Shown here in pieces: positions 43,159-52,392 of a stretch of 64,000 nucleotides of DNA. The stretch covers positions 62,001-126,000 of the forward strand of contig NZ_JBBOUU010000002.1 in assembly GCF_038006205.1 (NCBI RefSeq), written 5' to 3'. This DNA is from Solibacillus sp. FSL R7-0668. Lineage in GTDB: Bacteria > Bacillota > Bacilli > Bacillales_A > Planococcaceae. The position numbers were made by a program, and so were the translations under genes. The notes beneath the pieces are model-generated. The model was not told where the DNA came from, ran no database searches, and worked only from the letters and a program-made list of their open reading frames with translations. Within the stretch, counting starts at the first letter, position 1, and each line of letters opens with the position of its first letter.

Positions 43159-43953
43159 ATGAAAAAAATTACAACATTATTAGTGGGTCTAGCTGCAACA
43201 GCAACAATCTTAGCTGCTTGTGGCGATACAGAGGAATCGACTTCTTCGAGTAAAACAGAAGAGAAGGAAGTATTAATTATTGGGATTGATGATAAATTTG
43301 CCCCAATGGGATTCAGAGATGAAACCAATGAGATTGTGGGCTTTGATATTGATTATGCACGTGCTGCTGCAGATCAAATGGGAGTTGAGGTAGAATTTCA
43401 ACCAATTGATTGGAAAACTAAAGAAGTAGAACTTGCAAGTAGTCGTATCGATTTAATTTGGAATGGTTATACGATTACAGATGAACGTAAGGAGAAAGTG
43501 TTATTCACGGAACCTTATTTAGAAAATGCTCAAGTTGTAATGACGCTGAAAGATTCTGAACTTGCGTCAATTGAAGACTTAGCAGGAAAAGATGTAGGGA
43601 TTCAAGCCTTATCTTCGGCAGTAGATGCGATTAACGCGCATTCTGTTAAAGATGAAATTGCTTCTTTATCTGAATACGGTGATAACGTATTAGCATTAAC
43701 AGATTTAAAGGCAGGCCGTACACAGGCGGTTATTATTGATTCAGTCGTTGGCGAATATTACATGACACAGGAGCCAGACACATTCAAAATTTTAGATGAC
43801 GCCTTAGCGCCAGAGCAGTACGGAGTTGGTGTGAAAAAAGGGAATGAGGAACTTTTAGAAGAGTTACAGGCAGCGTTAGACATAATGAATGAAAACGGTG
43901 TTGCAGCCAAAATTTCAGAGAAATGGTTTGGCGAAGACCGCATTTTAAAATAA
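43159..43953 (+). CDS. Amino-acid ABC transporter substrate-binding lipoprotein
   Basis: The 264-aa protein has a signal peptide and lipobox (TILAACG). The SBP_bac_3 fold shows IGIDDKFAPMGFRDE, VGFDIDYARAAADQM and LKAGRTQAVIIDSVVGEYYM. It captures a polar amino acid, possibly cystine or glutamine-type, for the permease and ATPase that follow. GTTTAGGAGCTTTGAC precedes ATG 43159; an in-frame start at 43120 lies within the operator and is not used. Confidence 0.92.
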   Translation: MKKITTLLVGLAATATILAACGDTEESTSSSKTEEKEVLIIGIDDKFAPMGFRDETNEIVGFDIDYARAAADQMGVEVEFQPIDWKTKEVELASSRIDLIWNGYTITDERKEKVLFTEPYLENAQVVMTLKDSELASIEDLAGKDVGIQALSSAVDAINAHSVKDEIASLSEYGDNVLALTDLKAGRTQAVIIDSVVGEYYMTQEPDTFKILDDALAPEQYGVGVKKGNEELLEELQAALDIMNENGVAAKISEKWFGEDRILK

Positions 43954-43960
43954 TGACAAA

Positions 43961-43998
43961 AGGTAAGAGCTTCATTTAAAAAGCTCTTATCTTTTTCT
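43961..43998 (+). terminator. Intra-operon hairpin
   Basis: AAGGTAAGAGCTT and AAGCTCTTATCTTTTTC make a strong stem-T structure between binding-protein and permease genes, probably lowering downstream expression relative to the binding protein. Confidence 0.7.
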
Positions 43999-44025
43999 GT
44001 TCATGATAGAGAGGGAGTGTAAGTA

Positions 44026-44676
44026 ATGGATTTTCAAACCGTTGTCCTTCCAATGCTAGAAGGCGCAAAAATGACCGTTTTACTATTTATAATCGTCATT
44101 ATACTTGCTGTTCCACTCGGTTTCTTACTCACATTAGCAGTTCAAAGTAAATGGAAAGCAGTTGTAGCGTTAGCAAGTACGTATATATATGTCATGCGTG
44201 GTACACCGCTGCTTTTACAATTACTTATCATTTGTTTTGGTCTGCCGATGATTCCAGGTATTGGTGAATACCTTGTACTAGACCGATTTGTCGCAGCATG
44301 TATTGGCTTTATTTTAAATTACGCAGCGTATTTTGCAGAGATTTTTAGAGGTGGCTTACTATCGATTGATAAAGGGCAATACGAGGCTGCACAAGTTCTT
44401 GGATTAAATAAATTTCAAACGATGACAAAAGTAATTATTCCACAAATGATTCGTGTAGCATTACCAGCTATATCAAATGAATCTGTGACTTTAGTAAAAG
44501 ATACAGCACTTCTATATGCAGTAGCAGTACCGGAGCTGTTACACTTTGCGCAAACAGCCGTCAATCGTGACTTTACGATTACGCCTTATTTTGTGGCCGG
44601 TGTGATTTATTTACTGATGACGTTACTACTAACATGGTTCTTTAAAGGCTTAGAAAAAAGATTTAAATACGAATAG
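44026..44676 (+). CDS. Amino-acid ABC transporter permease
   Basis: The 216-aa HisM/GlnP-type permease has about five helices and the EAA loop [33 protein letters not shown] that docks the ATPase. RGTPLLLQL in the N-terminal half is the usual PTP family motif. It starts 72 nt after the binding-protein gene and 10 nt before the ATPase gene, in one operon. It acts as a homodimer. Confidence 0.95.
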   Translation: MDFQTVVLPMLEGAKMTVLLFIIVIILAVPLGFLLTLAVQSKWKAVVALASTYIYVMRGTPLLLQLLIICFGLPMIPGIGEYLVLDRFVAACIGFILNYAAYFAEIFRGGLLSIDKGQYEAAQVLGLNKFQTMTKVIIPQMIRVALPAISNESVTLVKDTALLYAVAVPELLHFAQTAVNRDFTITPYFVAGVIYLLMTLLLTWFFKGLEKRFKYE

Positions 44677-44687
44677 AGGTGTGTACA

Positions 44688-45428
44688 ATGATTGAAGTGA
44701 AAAATTTGGCGAAAGCATTTGGCATATCAAAAGTTCTACAGGATATTTCCTTTTCGGTAGAAAAAAATGAAGTGATTGCCATTCTTGGTCCCTCTGGTTC
44801 TGGAAAAAGTACGTTACTTAGAAGCTTAGTCAATTTAGAGCGTATTGATTTTGGTGATATTATCATTGATGGACAGGCTTTAGTGAAGAATGGGGCATAT
44901 GCAACACCTCAAACGAGGAAACAAATCACAGCTAAAATGGGGATGGTATTTCAAAATTTTAATTTGTTTCCTCATTTAACAGTGCGTGAAAATCTAGAAT
45001 TAACTCCGAAGCAATTGAAATTATTCTCAAAAGAGGAGATTCAAAGACAAAGTGAAGAGCTTCTAACAAAGGTAGGATTAATAGAAAAGGCGAACGAATA
45101 TCCAGCAAAGCTATCGGGTGGGCAAAAACAGCGCGTAGCGATTGCAAGAGCGTTAATGTTAAAGCCCAAAATTTTGCTGTTTGATGAGCCGACATCAGCC
45201 CTTGATCCTGAATTAACAGGAGAGGTATTAAAGGTTATGAAAGAATTAGCGCAGGAAAATATGACAATGCTTGTTGTGACCCATGAAATGGGCTTTGCAA
45301 AAGAAGTAGCTGACCGTATTGTATTTATGGATAGTGGTGAGATTATTGAAAGTGGTTCACCAAGGGAATTTTTTAGTAATCCTCAAAGTAGAAGAGCTCA
45401 ATTATTTTTGCAAAACCACTTAAAGTAG
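44688..45428 (+). CDS. Amino-acid ABC transporter ATP-binding protein
   Basis: This 246-aa ATPase has Walker [16 protein letters not shown] loop [10 protein letters not shown], signature [15 protein letters not shown], Walker [15 protein letters not shown] and switch His TH(EMG). It completes the binding protein-permease-ATPase operon. GAGGTGTGTACA precedes ATG 44688, preferred over the GTG at 44679. Confidence 0.96.
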   Translation: MIEVKNLAKAFGISKVLQDISFSVEKNEVIAILGPSGSGKSTLLRSLVNLERIDFGDIIIDGQALVKNGAYATPQTRKQITAKMGMVFQNFNLFPHLTVRENLELTPKQLKLFSKEEIQRQSEELLTKVGLIEKANEYPAKLSGGQKQRVAIARALMLKPKILLFDEPTSALDPELTGEVLKVMKELAQENMTMLVVTHEMGFAKEVADRIVFMDSGEIIESGSPREFFSNPQSRRAQLFLQNHLK

Positions 45429-45571
45429 AAAAACAACTATGACTGAAGTTTATTGAAAGTCATAAAAACAGTATAACCAATGTTTATAGAAGAGTTTTAA
45501 AATTCCAGAAAACCAGCGGTCCTAAGCCTTTTTGTATTTACCTAAACTTTTATTTAAAAATATTTACTAAT

Positions 45572-45621
45572 AAACCAGATGAAACAGCATGTCATAAATG
45601 CTGCTATATCTGGTTTAAATT
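45572..45621. terminator. Hairpin in the gap after the amino-acid ABC operon
   Basis: TAAACCAGAT and ATCTGGTTTA form the outer stem; AGCAT and ATGCT form the inner stem. Likely terminator of the operon and of the fragment on the other strand. Confidence 0.6.
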
Positions 45622-45668
45622 TTGCATATCTTTTTCCTATATCTTCAATCTCTCATTTTCTAAAGCGA

Positions 45669-45906
45669 TTAACTAAACGCAATAAATATCTTTGTAATAT
45701 TTAAGAAGCCTAATATTGCAAAGATATTTCCATTGGTAATCATATTCCCCTTGACATTATAAAATCGGCTAGTGGTTTGGGTAGCAAATAATGTAGAGTT
45801 ATTGATCTGTATATAAATAGTACTAGGATCAGTCCAATTAATCTGCATAATTTCTCCATATTTATTTCTTATACTAGCTTCGTAGAAATAACAAGAACTA
45901 TTACTA
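45669..45906 (-). pseudogene. 3' fragment of an unrecognised secreted or membrane protein gene
   Basis: The minus strand is open for about 78 codons without a start: SSCYFYEASIRNKYGEIMQI, NWTDPSTIYIQINNSTLF, then ITNGNIFAILGFLNITKIFIAF and stop. The beta-strand pattern (I-x-W-x-D-x-S-x-I-x-I) resembles the C-terminus of DUF5412-type proteins, but I am not sure. A stop closes the frame upstream near the next gene. The remaining bases of the 45429-45947 gap hold only the hairpin at 45572. Confidence 0.4.
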
Positions 45907-45947
45907 AAGAAATGAATACGGTTTTATGAAAGGATAAGTGAAGATAT

Positions 45948-46658
45948 TTGGTTAGTCAATTAAATCTATTTCTTGCATTTGGAGCTGGACTTTTATCTTT
46001 TATATCTCCATGTTCACTACCGCTATATCCAGCATTTCTTTCTTATATTACAGGAATCTCCTTTAATGAACTGAAAGAAGAAAAGGGCATATTTAATCGC
46101 AAAGCATTATTACATACATTACTTTTTTTATTAGGCTTTTCTATCATCTTTATGGCATTAGGTTTTTCAACTTCTTTTATTGGGACGCTGTTCATTCAGT
46201 ATCAAGATTTACTTAGACAAGTGGGTGCAATTATTATTGTCATTTTTGGTTTAGTAATTCTCGGAGTCTTCAAATTTGATTTTCTTCAATCGGAAAAAAG
46301 GTTTTTATTTAAAAAAAGACCAAAGGGATATTTAGGTACGATCATTATCGGTATGGGGTTTGCTGCAGGTTGGACTCCATGCACTGGACCAATCTTAGCA
46401 GGAGTTATTGCTTTAGGAATATCGGATCCAGATAGAGGCATGTGGTATATGTTATTTTATGTACTTGGTTTTTCTATCCCATTTTTAATCATGTCCCTAT
46501 TTATAGGAAAAATGAAGTTTCTTCAAAAACGTAGCGACCTTTTTATGAAAATAGGTGGCATAATTATGATTATCATGGGAATTTTATTGTATTTTGATTG
46601 GATGACAAAAATTATTGCGTTATTAACACCCTTTTTTGGTGGATTCACAGGGTTTTAG
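45948..46658 (+). CDS. ccdA: CcdA-type thiol-redox membrane protein
   Basis: The 236-aa, six-helix protein has the paired-cysteine motifs of CcdA: FISPCSLPLYPAFLSYITG in the first helix and GWTPCTGPILAGV in the fourth. It passes reducing power from thioredoxin to extracytoplasmic thiol proteins such as ResA-like or copper chaperones. The start is TTG 45948, about 13 nt after AAAGGA; no ATG is available upstream without a stop. It heads the copper/thiol cluster and precedes a two-component system by ~80 nt. Confidence 0.9.
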   Translation: MVSQLNLFLAFGAGLLSFISPCSLPLYPAFLSYITGISFNELKEEKGIFNRKALLHTLLFLLGFSIIFMALGFSTSFIGTLFIQYQDLLRQVGAIIIVIFGLVILGVFKFDFLQSEKRFLFKKRPKGYLGTIIIGMGFAAGWTPCTGPILAGVIALGISDPDRGMWYMLFYVLGFSIPFLIMSLFIGKMKFLQKRSDLFMKIGGIIMIIMGILLYFDWMTKIIALLTPFFGGFTGF

Positions 46659-46739
46659 AAAGCCAATTGAATTTAAATAAAAATGATCCATTCCAAATGT
46701 GGTTATAAGATTTTTGATGCGAGGAGAGTAAAAATAAAA

Positions 46740-48101
46740 GTGAATAAAATATCTACAAAATTGGCAGTATGCTTCTTTATAGTGGTGCTAATAATGGAGT
46801 CGCTTTTGATGTATTACCTTCATCAAAATATGATTGATAATAAAATAGAAGAAGAGTTTTCGTTGTTATTAGCAAATGGTGCAAATCACCGAGACGTGCT
46901 AATGGAACATTATTCAGATACAACGATAAAACATATCGTGTTGATGGAAAAGAATGGAAATCGAGAGGTAATGATATTAGACAAAACAGGTACCATTATT
47001 GGTAGTTCCGATAAATCCTATATGTTGCAAGAAGAGTATCAACTTTTTGTAGATGATTTTAATAGGGATAAAGATGAAATATTAGTTTCAGATTGGAGAA
47101 ATCTACCGTACATTGTTAGCGTACATCCTTACAAAGTTGAGAGCAATCAATCAGGTTTTGTCCTTATGTTTCAAAGTACAAATTCAATTAATCAAATGGT
47201 AGAAGATATGAATATGCATTTTGTCATATCAGGCATTATAGGTTTGATTGTTTTATTTCTTGTGTATGCCTTACTATCTAAAGTTCTAACTAGACCGTTA
47301 ATCCGAATGAAAGAAGCAACTGAGAAATTAAGTAAAGGTGATTTTGAAGTAAATTTACCGCGTTTAGGAAATGATGAACTAGGTGATTTATCAAAATCCA
47401 TTCATAAATTAGCAAAAGACTTAGAACGCTTAAAGAAAGAAAGAAATGAATTCCTAGCTTCTATTGCTCATGAATTAAATACACCGTTAACATATTTGAT
47501 AGGGTATTCGAAAGTTGCAATAAGAGAAGAATTGAGTGAAGGGGAACGTAAATATTATCTGAAAATTATTGGTGAAGAATCCGATCGAATGAAGGATCTA
47601 ATGAAGAATTTATTAGATTTGGCTAGAATGGATGAAAACTCCTTCACCGTTTCTAAAGAACATTTTTTTGCCAAACCATTTTTAGAAAGTATTTACAAGT
47701 TTGTTCTTCCTTCGTTTGATATAAAAGAAATAAAACTAAATCTTGTTTGTGAAAGCAACTTTCAAATATATGCTGATTCTATTCGATTAGAACAAGTTAT
47801 TCTAAATTTATTGGATAATGCCTTAAAGTATTCTAGTGAAAATTCAGAAGTCGTTTTAAACGCATATGAAAAGGATGGCAAAACAGTTATTTCTGTAACT
47901 GACACTGGTATTGGGATTCCATCAGATGAAATAGAGTATATTTTTGAAAAATTATATCGAGTTGAAAAATCAAGGTCACGTGCATACGGCGGCTCAGGAA
48001 TTGGTCTCGCTGTTGTGAAAGAGTTAGTAGAGGCGCACGGAGGGACCATCGAGGTTAAAAGCAAAATAGGGCAAGGAAGTACATTTAAAATAATAATATA
48101 A
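46740..48101 (+). CDS. Sensor histidine kinase (copper/envelope cluster)
   Basis: The ~453-aa kinase has two helices (about 8-28 and 160-182) and an external domain of ~130 residues. HAMP (TRPLIRMKEATEKLSKGDF), HisKA with FLASIAHELNTPLTYLIGYSK, and the HATPase motifs NLLDNALKYS, DTGIGIP and GGSGIGLAVV follow. GAGGAGAG lies 13 nt before GTG 46740; an in-frame ATG at 46683 is an alternative with poor ribosome site. The response regulator follows 15 nt later. Position between ccdA and cueP-like genes suggests sensing of copper or thiol stress. Confidence 0.88.
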   Translation: MNKISTKLAVCFFIVVLIMESLLMYYLHQNMIDNKIEEEFSLLLANGANHRDVLMEHYSDTTIKHIVLMEKNGNREVMILDKTGTIIGSSDKSYMLQEEYQLFVDDFNRDKDEILVSDWRNLPYIVSVHPYKVESNQSGFVLMFQSTNSINQMVEDMNMHFVISGIIGLIVLFLVYALLSKVLTRPLIRMKEATEKLSKGDFEVNLPRLGNDELGDLSKSIHKLAKDLERLKKERNEFLASIAHELNTPLTYLIGYSKVAIREELSEGERKYYLKIIGEESDRMKDLMKNLLDLARMDENSFTVSKEHFFAKPFLESIYKFVLPSFDIKEIKLNLVCESNFQIYADSIRLEQVILNLLDNALKYSSENSEVVLNAYEKDGKTVISVTDTGIGIPSDEIEYIFEKLYRVEKSRSRAYGGSGIGLAVVKELVEAHGGTIEVKSKIGQGSTFKIII

Positions 48102-48116
48102 AGGGGGTGAGAGTAA

Positions 48117-48797
48117 ATGCAAACCGTTCTTTTAGTGGATGATGAACAAAGGATGTTAGATCTAGTTGAATTATTTCTAATCCCACAAGGGTTTGAATGT
48201 ATAAAAGAAACAAGCGGAAAAAATGCTTTAGAAATACTAAAAAAAGAAAAAGTAAATTTAGTTATTTTAGATGTAATGATGCCCGAAATGGATGGATGGG
48301 AAGTTTGTAAAAAGATACGTGAGTTTTCACAAGTCCCTATAATTATGCTTACTGCAAGATCAGATAAACAAAATTTAGTAAAGGGATTAAACATCGGTGC
48401 TGACGATTATCTCTCTAAACCATTTGATGAGGGAGAATTGATTGCGAGAGTAAATGCGATTTTACGGAGATTTTCGGAAGAAGAAAAAGGTAATAATGCA
48501 AATATTGTTTACAATAAGTTTTTTTTAGATACGGAAAAGTACTCCTTACATTACGGAAATTTGAAAGCCCAGCTCACATTAAAAGAATTTTATATTGTGA
48601 AAGCGCTAATTTCTAGACCTTCTAAAATTTATATTCGTGAAGAATTGCTCAATGCTGCTTGGGATTATGAAACAGAAACAGATATACGAACAGTTGATTC
48701 ACATATTCGGAATTTGAGGGATAAATTAAAAAAAGCAGGCTTTCCTACAAATGAATTTCTAAAGACGGCCTGGGGGATCGGTTATAAATGGAATTAA
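48117..48797 (+). CDS. OmpR-family response regulator (copper/envelope cluster)
   Basis: The 226-aa protein has a receiver domain (LLVDDEQ, phospho-Asp in LVILDVMMPEMDGW, Lys in LSKPFDE) and an OmpR winged helix (LTLKEFYIVKALISRPSKIYIREELLNAAWDY). AAGGGGGTGAGAGTAA precedes ATG 48117. It probably controls the downstream lipoprotein and redox genes. No operator is evident to me. Confidence 0.93.
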   Translation: MQTVLLVDDEQRMLDLVELFLIPQGFECIKETSGKNALEILKKEKVNLVILDVMMPEMDGWEVCKKIREFSQVPIIMLTARSDKQNLVKGLNIGADDYLSKPFDEGELIARVNAILRRFSEEEKGNNANIVYNKFFLDTEKYSLHYGNLKAQLTLKEFYIVKALISRPSKIYIREELLNAAWDYETETDIRTVDSHIRNLRDKLKKAGFPTNEFLKTAWGIGYKWN

Positions 48798-48828
48798 TTT
48801 AAATAAAATACATGAGGTAAAAAACAAT

Positions 48829-49365
48829 ATGAAATTAAAAATGCTTATTAGTACTATTTTTGTAGTTGTTCTACTGGTAGGTTGTAGTGAAGAAAATAAG
48901 ATTGAGGTAAACAGTTCCATAAAAAAAGAAACTCGAGAGATTAAGGAATTAGTAGAAGATTATAGTGCACGAACTATTACAGCTAAGTCCGCTTCTATAA
49001 CATCCAAACAACTATTGGTGACAGATAATAATGGAAATGAGCAAGCTTATGAACTTCCGAAAGATGAATTTTTTGTTTCAATTGCCCCTTACATAAACGA
49101 AACACATCCTTGCGAAAACCACAGTTTAACCGGATGCCAGGGTGAAATGGTGAGTGAACAGTTCGATGTATACATTGAGGATACTGAAGGTAATGTCCTA
49201 GTAGATGACACATTAAAAACAGAAGCAAATGGGTTTATTGATTTATGGTTACCCCGTCAACAATCGTTTCAAATAAAAATTGAGCATCAAGGAAAAACGG
49301 TTGAATCCGAATTTTCTACATTTGAAAATGACGGTACTTGTATCACAACAATGCAATTAATTTAG
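48829..49365 (+). CDS. cueP: CueP-like copper-binding lipoprotein
   Basis: The 178-aa lipoprotein (signal peptide, lipobox LLVGCSEE) contains the CueP pattern: VSIAPYINETHPCENHSLTGCQGEM, FIDLWLPRQQ and a C-terminal TCITTMQ. Two of these Cys/His groups bind copper in Salmonella CueP, where it supplies or buffers periplasmic copper. It is followed by another lipoprotein and a DsbD-like protein, which could keep its cysteines reduced. The start ATG 48829 lies 12 nt after GAGGTAAAA. Confidence 0.85.
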   Translation: MKLKMLISTIFVVVLLVGCSEENKIEVNSSIKKETREIKELVEDYSARTITAKSASITSKQLLVTDNNGNEQAYELPKDEFFVSIAPYINETHPCENHSLTGCQGEMVSEQFDVYIEDTEGNVLVDDTLKTEANGFIDLWLPRQQSFQIKIEHQGKTVESEFSTFENDGTCITTMQLI

Positions 49366-49449
49366 GGATTAAACACATTTCATTAAAGTATGTTCTAATG
49401 AAATACAAAAGGTAAGGTGTCAAAATTTATATAAATGAGGGGAAAAGTT

Positions 49450-50373
49450 GTGAAAAAATTTAAGCTTTTTATTGGAATACTATCAGCCATTGCAATTTTA
49501 ACAGCTTGTAACTCTGAAGATAAATACTCTTTTGAGGAAGTGAAAAATAGTCAAATTGACCATGTACATGGTTTAGGCTATACAAATGGAGGAGAAGAGT
49601 TCGTCGTTGCCACCCATTATGGTTTATACCAGTACGGGAATGATGGTTGGCAAGAAGCTAATAGTGAAAAACATGATTATATGGGCTTTTCTGCTGTACG
49701 AGAGGGATTTTATGCAAGTGGGCATCCAGAGAAAGGATCAAAACTTAAAAATCCATTGGGACTTATTAAAAGCACAGATAGAGGTGCAACTTTAGAACAA
49801 TTAGCTTTTTATGGAGAAATTGATTTTCATTACTTAACTGCGGGATATGATTCGAATGCTGTCTATGTATTCAATGAGACACCCACTGAAAAATTAAAGG
49901 GTGGATTAAATTATTCTCTAGATGAGGGAAAAACTTGGACCCAAGCAACAATGAATGGTCTTAGTACAACTTATATATCAAATTTTGCTGCACACCCATC
50001 AAAAGAAGAATTACTCTTAGTAGGTAGTAAAGAGGGCATATATATTTCAACCGATTATGGACAAAACTTTTCAATATTAAATTCAAATCAGATGGTCACG
50101 TACGTTACATTAAATGAGGCTGCCGGATATTATACAAATTTTGATAATAACAAAGTACATCTAAAGTCTTTTTCTTTAGAGAAGGGTTCAGAAAAGAATA
50201 TAGAATTACCTGAAGAAATAATGACAGACCCTATTATCTTTATCGCCCTAAATCCTAATAATGAAAAAGAGATTGTTATAATTACAAATAATTTAAATAT
50301 ATACCAATCTAAAGATCAAGGATTAACTTGGGACAATCTAGCTTTCAATGGTAAATTAACTTCCAATAACTAA
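49450..50373 (+). CDS. F510_1955-type beta-propeller lipoprotein
   Basis: The ~307-aa protein has a lipobox (ILTACNSE) and sialidase/BNR-like repeats: GLYQYGNDGWQEA, GLIKSTDRGATLEQL, NYSLDEGKTWTQAT, GIYISTDYGQNF and IYQSKDQGLTWDNL. It begins QIDHVHGLGYTNGG, as in the F510_1955 family often found in copper or thiol-redox clusters of Bacilli. GTG 49450 after GAGGGGAAAAGTT is the better start; ATG 49435 overlaps that ribosome site. The function of the family is unknown; the propeller likely faces outward. Confidence 0.8.
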   Translation: MKKFKLFIGILSAIAILTACNSEDKYSFEEVKNSQIDHVHGLGYTNGGEEFVVATHYGLYQYGNDGWQEANSEKHDYMGFSAVREGFYASGHPEKGSKLKNPLGLIKSTDRGATLEQLAFYGEIDFHYLTAGYDSNAVYVFNETPTEKLKGGLNYSLDEGKTWTQATMNGLSTTYISNFAAHPSKEELLLVGSKEGIYISTDYGQNFSILNSNQMVTYVTLNEAAGYYTNFDNNKVHLKSFSLEKGSEKNIELPEEIMTDPIIFIALNPNNEKEIVIITNNLNIYQSKDQGLTWDNLAFNGKLTSNN

Positions 50374-50391
50374 CTAGAAGGTGACAATAAA

Positions 50392-51126
50392 ATGTATAGT
50401 TTTTTGTCTCAAATAAGTCAAATAATAAGTGACCCAGTCTCTACTTTTTTACATTCATATGATCATTCACCAATTTTTATAGCTCTTCTTCTAGGGTTAA
50501 TTGGCGCTGTTGCACCATGTCAGTTGACAGGAAACATTAGTGCAATAACCCTTTATGGAAACCGAACGATTCAAATGAACAATAGTTGGGGGGTAATTAC
50601 CTCTTTCATTATTGGGAAAGTAATGGTCTATAGCGCAATCGGATTATTAGCATGGTTTTTCGGACAATCGTTTGAAACAAAAATGACGGAGTACTTTCCA
50701 TTATTCCGTAAAATAATTGGTCCTTTATTAATTATTACTGGACTTGTCCTGGTAGGGTTTTTAAAGTTCCAATTTTTAGATCGCTTAACTCTTCATATTC
50801 CAGAAAGTTTGAAAAAGGGAAAGGTAGGCTCATTCCTTTTAGGAGCAAGTTTTGCCATTGCATTTTGTCCAACAATGTTTGTCCTCTTTTTCGTTTGGTT
50901 AATGCCTACGGTAGTGTCGACTTCTTACGGGCTAGTGCTCCCTGCAATATTTGGGATTGCAACATCTATTCCTCTTATTATTATCTTAGGGCTAATATGG
51001 TATTTTGATGTAAAAGGCTTAATCATGAAAAAGAGCATGAAGGTTGGAAGAGTCATTCAAAGGATTGCTGGATTTATGCTAATTTTCATTGGCTTCCTTG
51101 ATACAATTACTTATTGGGGATTTTAA
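50392..51126 (+). CDS. DsbD/CcdA-like membrane protein
   Basis: The 244-aa protein with about six helices carries the paired Cys motifs GLIGAVAPCQLTGNISAI and FAIAFCPTMFVLFF, the pseudo-symmetric pair of the DsbD/CcdA transmembrane domain, in the form seen in copper-linked relatives. It starts 18 nt after the propeller gene and probably completes the same transcript, with a terminator just after. Together with CcdA upstream the cluster has two thiol-redox relays. A sulfite-exporter-like (TauE) fold is the alternative. Confidence 0.82.
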   Translation: MYSFLSQISQIISDPVSTFLHSYDHSPIFIALLLGLIGAVAPCQLTGNISAITLYGNRTIQMNNSWGVITSFIIGKVMVYSAIGLLAWFFGQSFETKMTEYFPLFRKIIGPLLIITGLVLVGFLKFQFLDRLTLHIPESLKKGKVGSFLLGASFAIAFCPTMFVLFFVWLMPTVVSTSYGLVLPAIFGIATSIPLIIILGLIWYFDVKGLIMKKSMKVGRVIQRIAGFMLIFIGFLDTITYWGF

Positions 51127-51132
51127 AACTAA

Positions 51133-51174
51133 AAATAATGCTTGGGGGGATCCATTGCCCTAAGCATTATTTTT
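51133..51174 (+). terminator. Terminator of the copper/thiol operon
   Basis: AAATAATGCTT and AAGCATTATTTTT form an 11-bp stem with T5. Confidence 0.85.
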
Positions 51175-51217
51175 GTATAGACTTATTGTTCTTTTCTAAT
51201 ATACATTATTCGTTATT

Positions 51218-52132
51218 TTATTTAGTTAAACGATTTAAAAAAACATCTAAATGTTTTAAAGTCACCTTATCGTTTACACCAAATTCTCCATTATCTTTAC
51301 CATTTGTAATCTGATTTGAAGCTAAAATTGCTACATAATCACTTGCCCAATGAGATGTTGAAACATCTGAGAAGTTTTTAACATCACCTTGTTGTTTTAG
51401 ATTGAAAGCCTCTACTAAAACTTTTGCAAGCTGTACACGTGTAATAGGGGATGCAGGATTAAATTTACCGTTCGCATCACCACTAAATATACCTAGCTTG
51501 TTTAATACTGTTACAGCACCTGCATATTCAGAAGCTGGTTTTACATCTGTGAATGATGAACTTGTCTCAGAGATATTTAATCCTAATGCTTTTGCAAGTT
51601 GAAGAGCTACTTCACCACGAGATGCATAAACACTGAAGTCAATTTCAGCATTTTTAACTTCACCTTTTTCTTCAGTTGTGAAATCTGCAACACGTTTGGC
51701 TCCAATGTAACGAGATCCCCAGTAATAAGGGTCGTTTATTTTATCTATCTTAACACCCGAGCTTGGTGTTGCTGATATAAATTTGCCACTTCCTATGTAT
51801 ATTCCAACATGAGAAACACCTGAACCGAAAGTATTAAAAAATACGAGATCGCCAGCGACTAATTCGCTCTTTGAAACAGAAGTACCTTGTTGATATTGTG
51901 CTTTTGAAGTTCGGTCTAAGGAAATACTCAAATTTGAAAATACTAATTGTGTATAGGCCGAACAATCAACACCTGTATTTATATTTGTTCCTCCCAGTTT
52001 ATAGGGAGCACCAAGATAATTTTTTGCAGTAGTTGTTAAGTCAGATACTGCTGCTGCTTCTGTATTATGTGCACCTACACTTGTGAAAATCATGAAGGAT
52101 GCAAAAATTGGTAGTAACCATTTTTTCTTCAA
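51218..52132 (-). CDS. NlpC/P60 peptidoglycan hydrolase with SLH domains
   Basis: The 304-aa secreted protein has a signal peptide (ending THN/TEA-type site near residue 25). The NlpC/P60 catalytic domain follows, with TGVDCSAYTQLVF (catalytic Cys), SHVGIYIGSGKFI (His) and an acidic third residue. At least two SLH repeats (YASRGEVALQLAKALGL...; ITRVQLAKVLVEAFNL) come next with a third, partial one at the end. SLH anchors the enzyme to secondary cell-wall polymer, typical of S-layer bacteria such as Lysinibacillus. It would cut stem peptides in the wall. It is alone, convergent with the copper operon. Confidence 0.92.
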   Translation of the reverse strand: MKKKWLLPIFASFMIFTSVGAHNTEAAAVSDLTTTAKNYLGAPYKLGGTNINTGVDCSAYTQLVFSNLSISLDRTSKAQYQQGTSVSKSELVAGDLVFFNTFGSGVSHVGIYIGSGKFISATPSSGVKIDKINDPYYWGSRYIGAKRVADFTTEEKGEVKNAEIDFSVYASRGEVALQLAKALGLNISETSSSFTDVKPASEYAGAVTVLNKLGIFSGDANGKFNPASPITRVQLAKVLVEAFNLKQQGDVKNFSDVSTSHWASDYVAILASNQITNGKDNGEFGVNDKVTLKHLDVFLNRLTK

Positions 52133-52392
52133 CTATTACCTTACTCCTCTCAGCAACACCGATTTATATGAACAATGTAAGATTAACACAGAAAAGAGAA
52201 GTTTAATTTTTCATTTAGGTAACAAAATTATGCAGATTAATGCAAAATAATTGTTTAAATTCCTTCAATTGCTCTATAAATCTTGTATTTATTTAGTTTC
52301 TTGTTGTAGTCATAAGAATCTTTAATTAAATAACAAATGCATGCATACCATATAAGGGTATAAAATTATAAGAAGTTAGAAAGGGTGGATTG

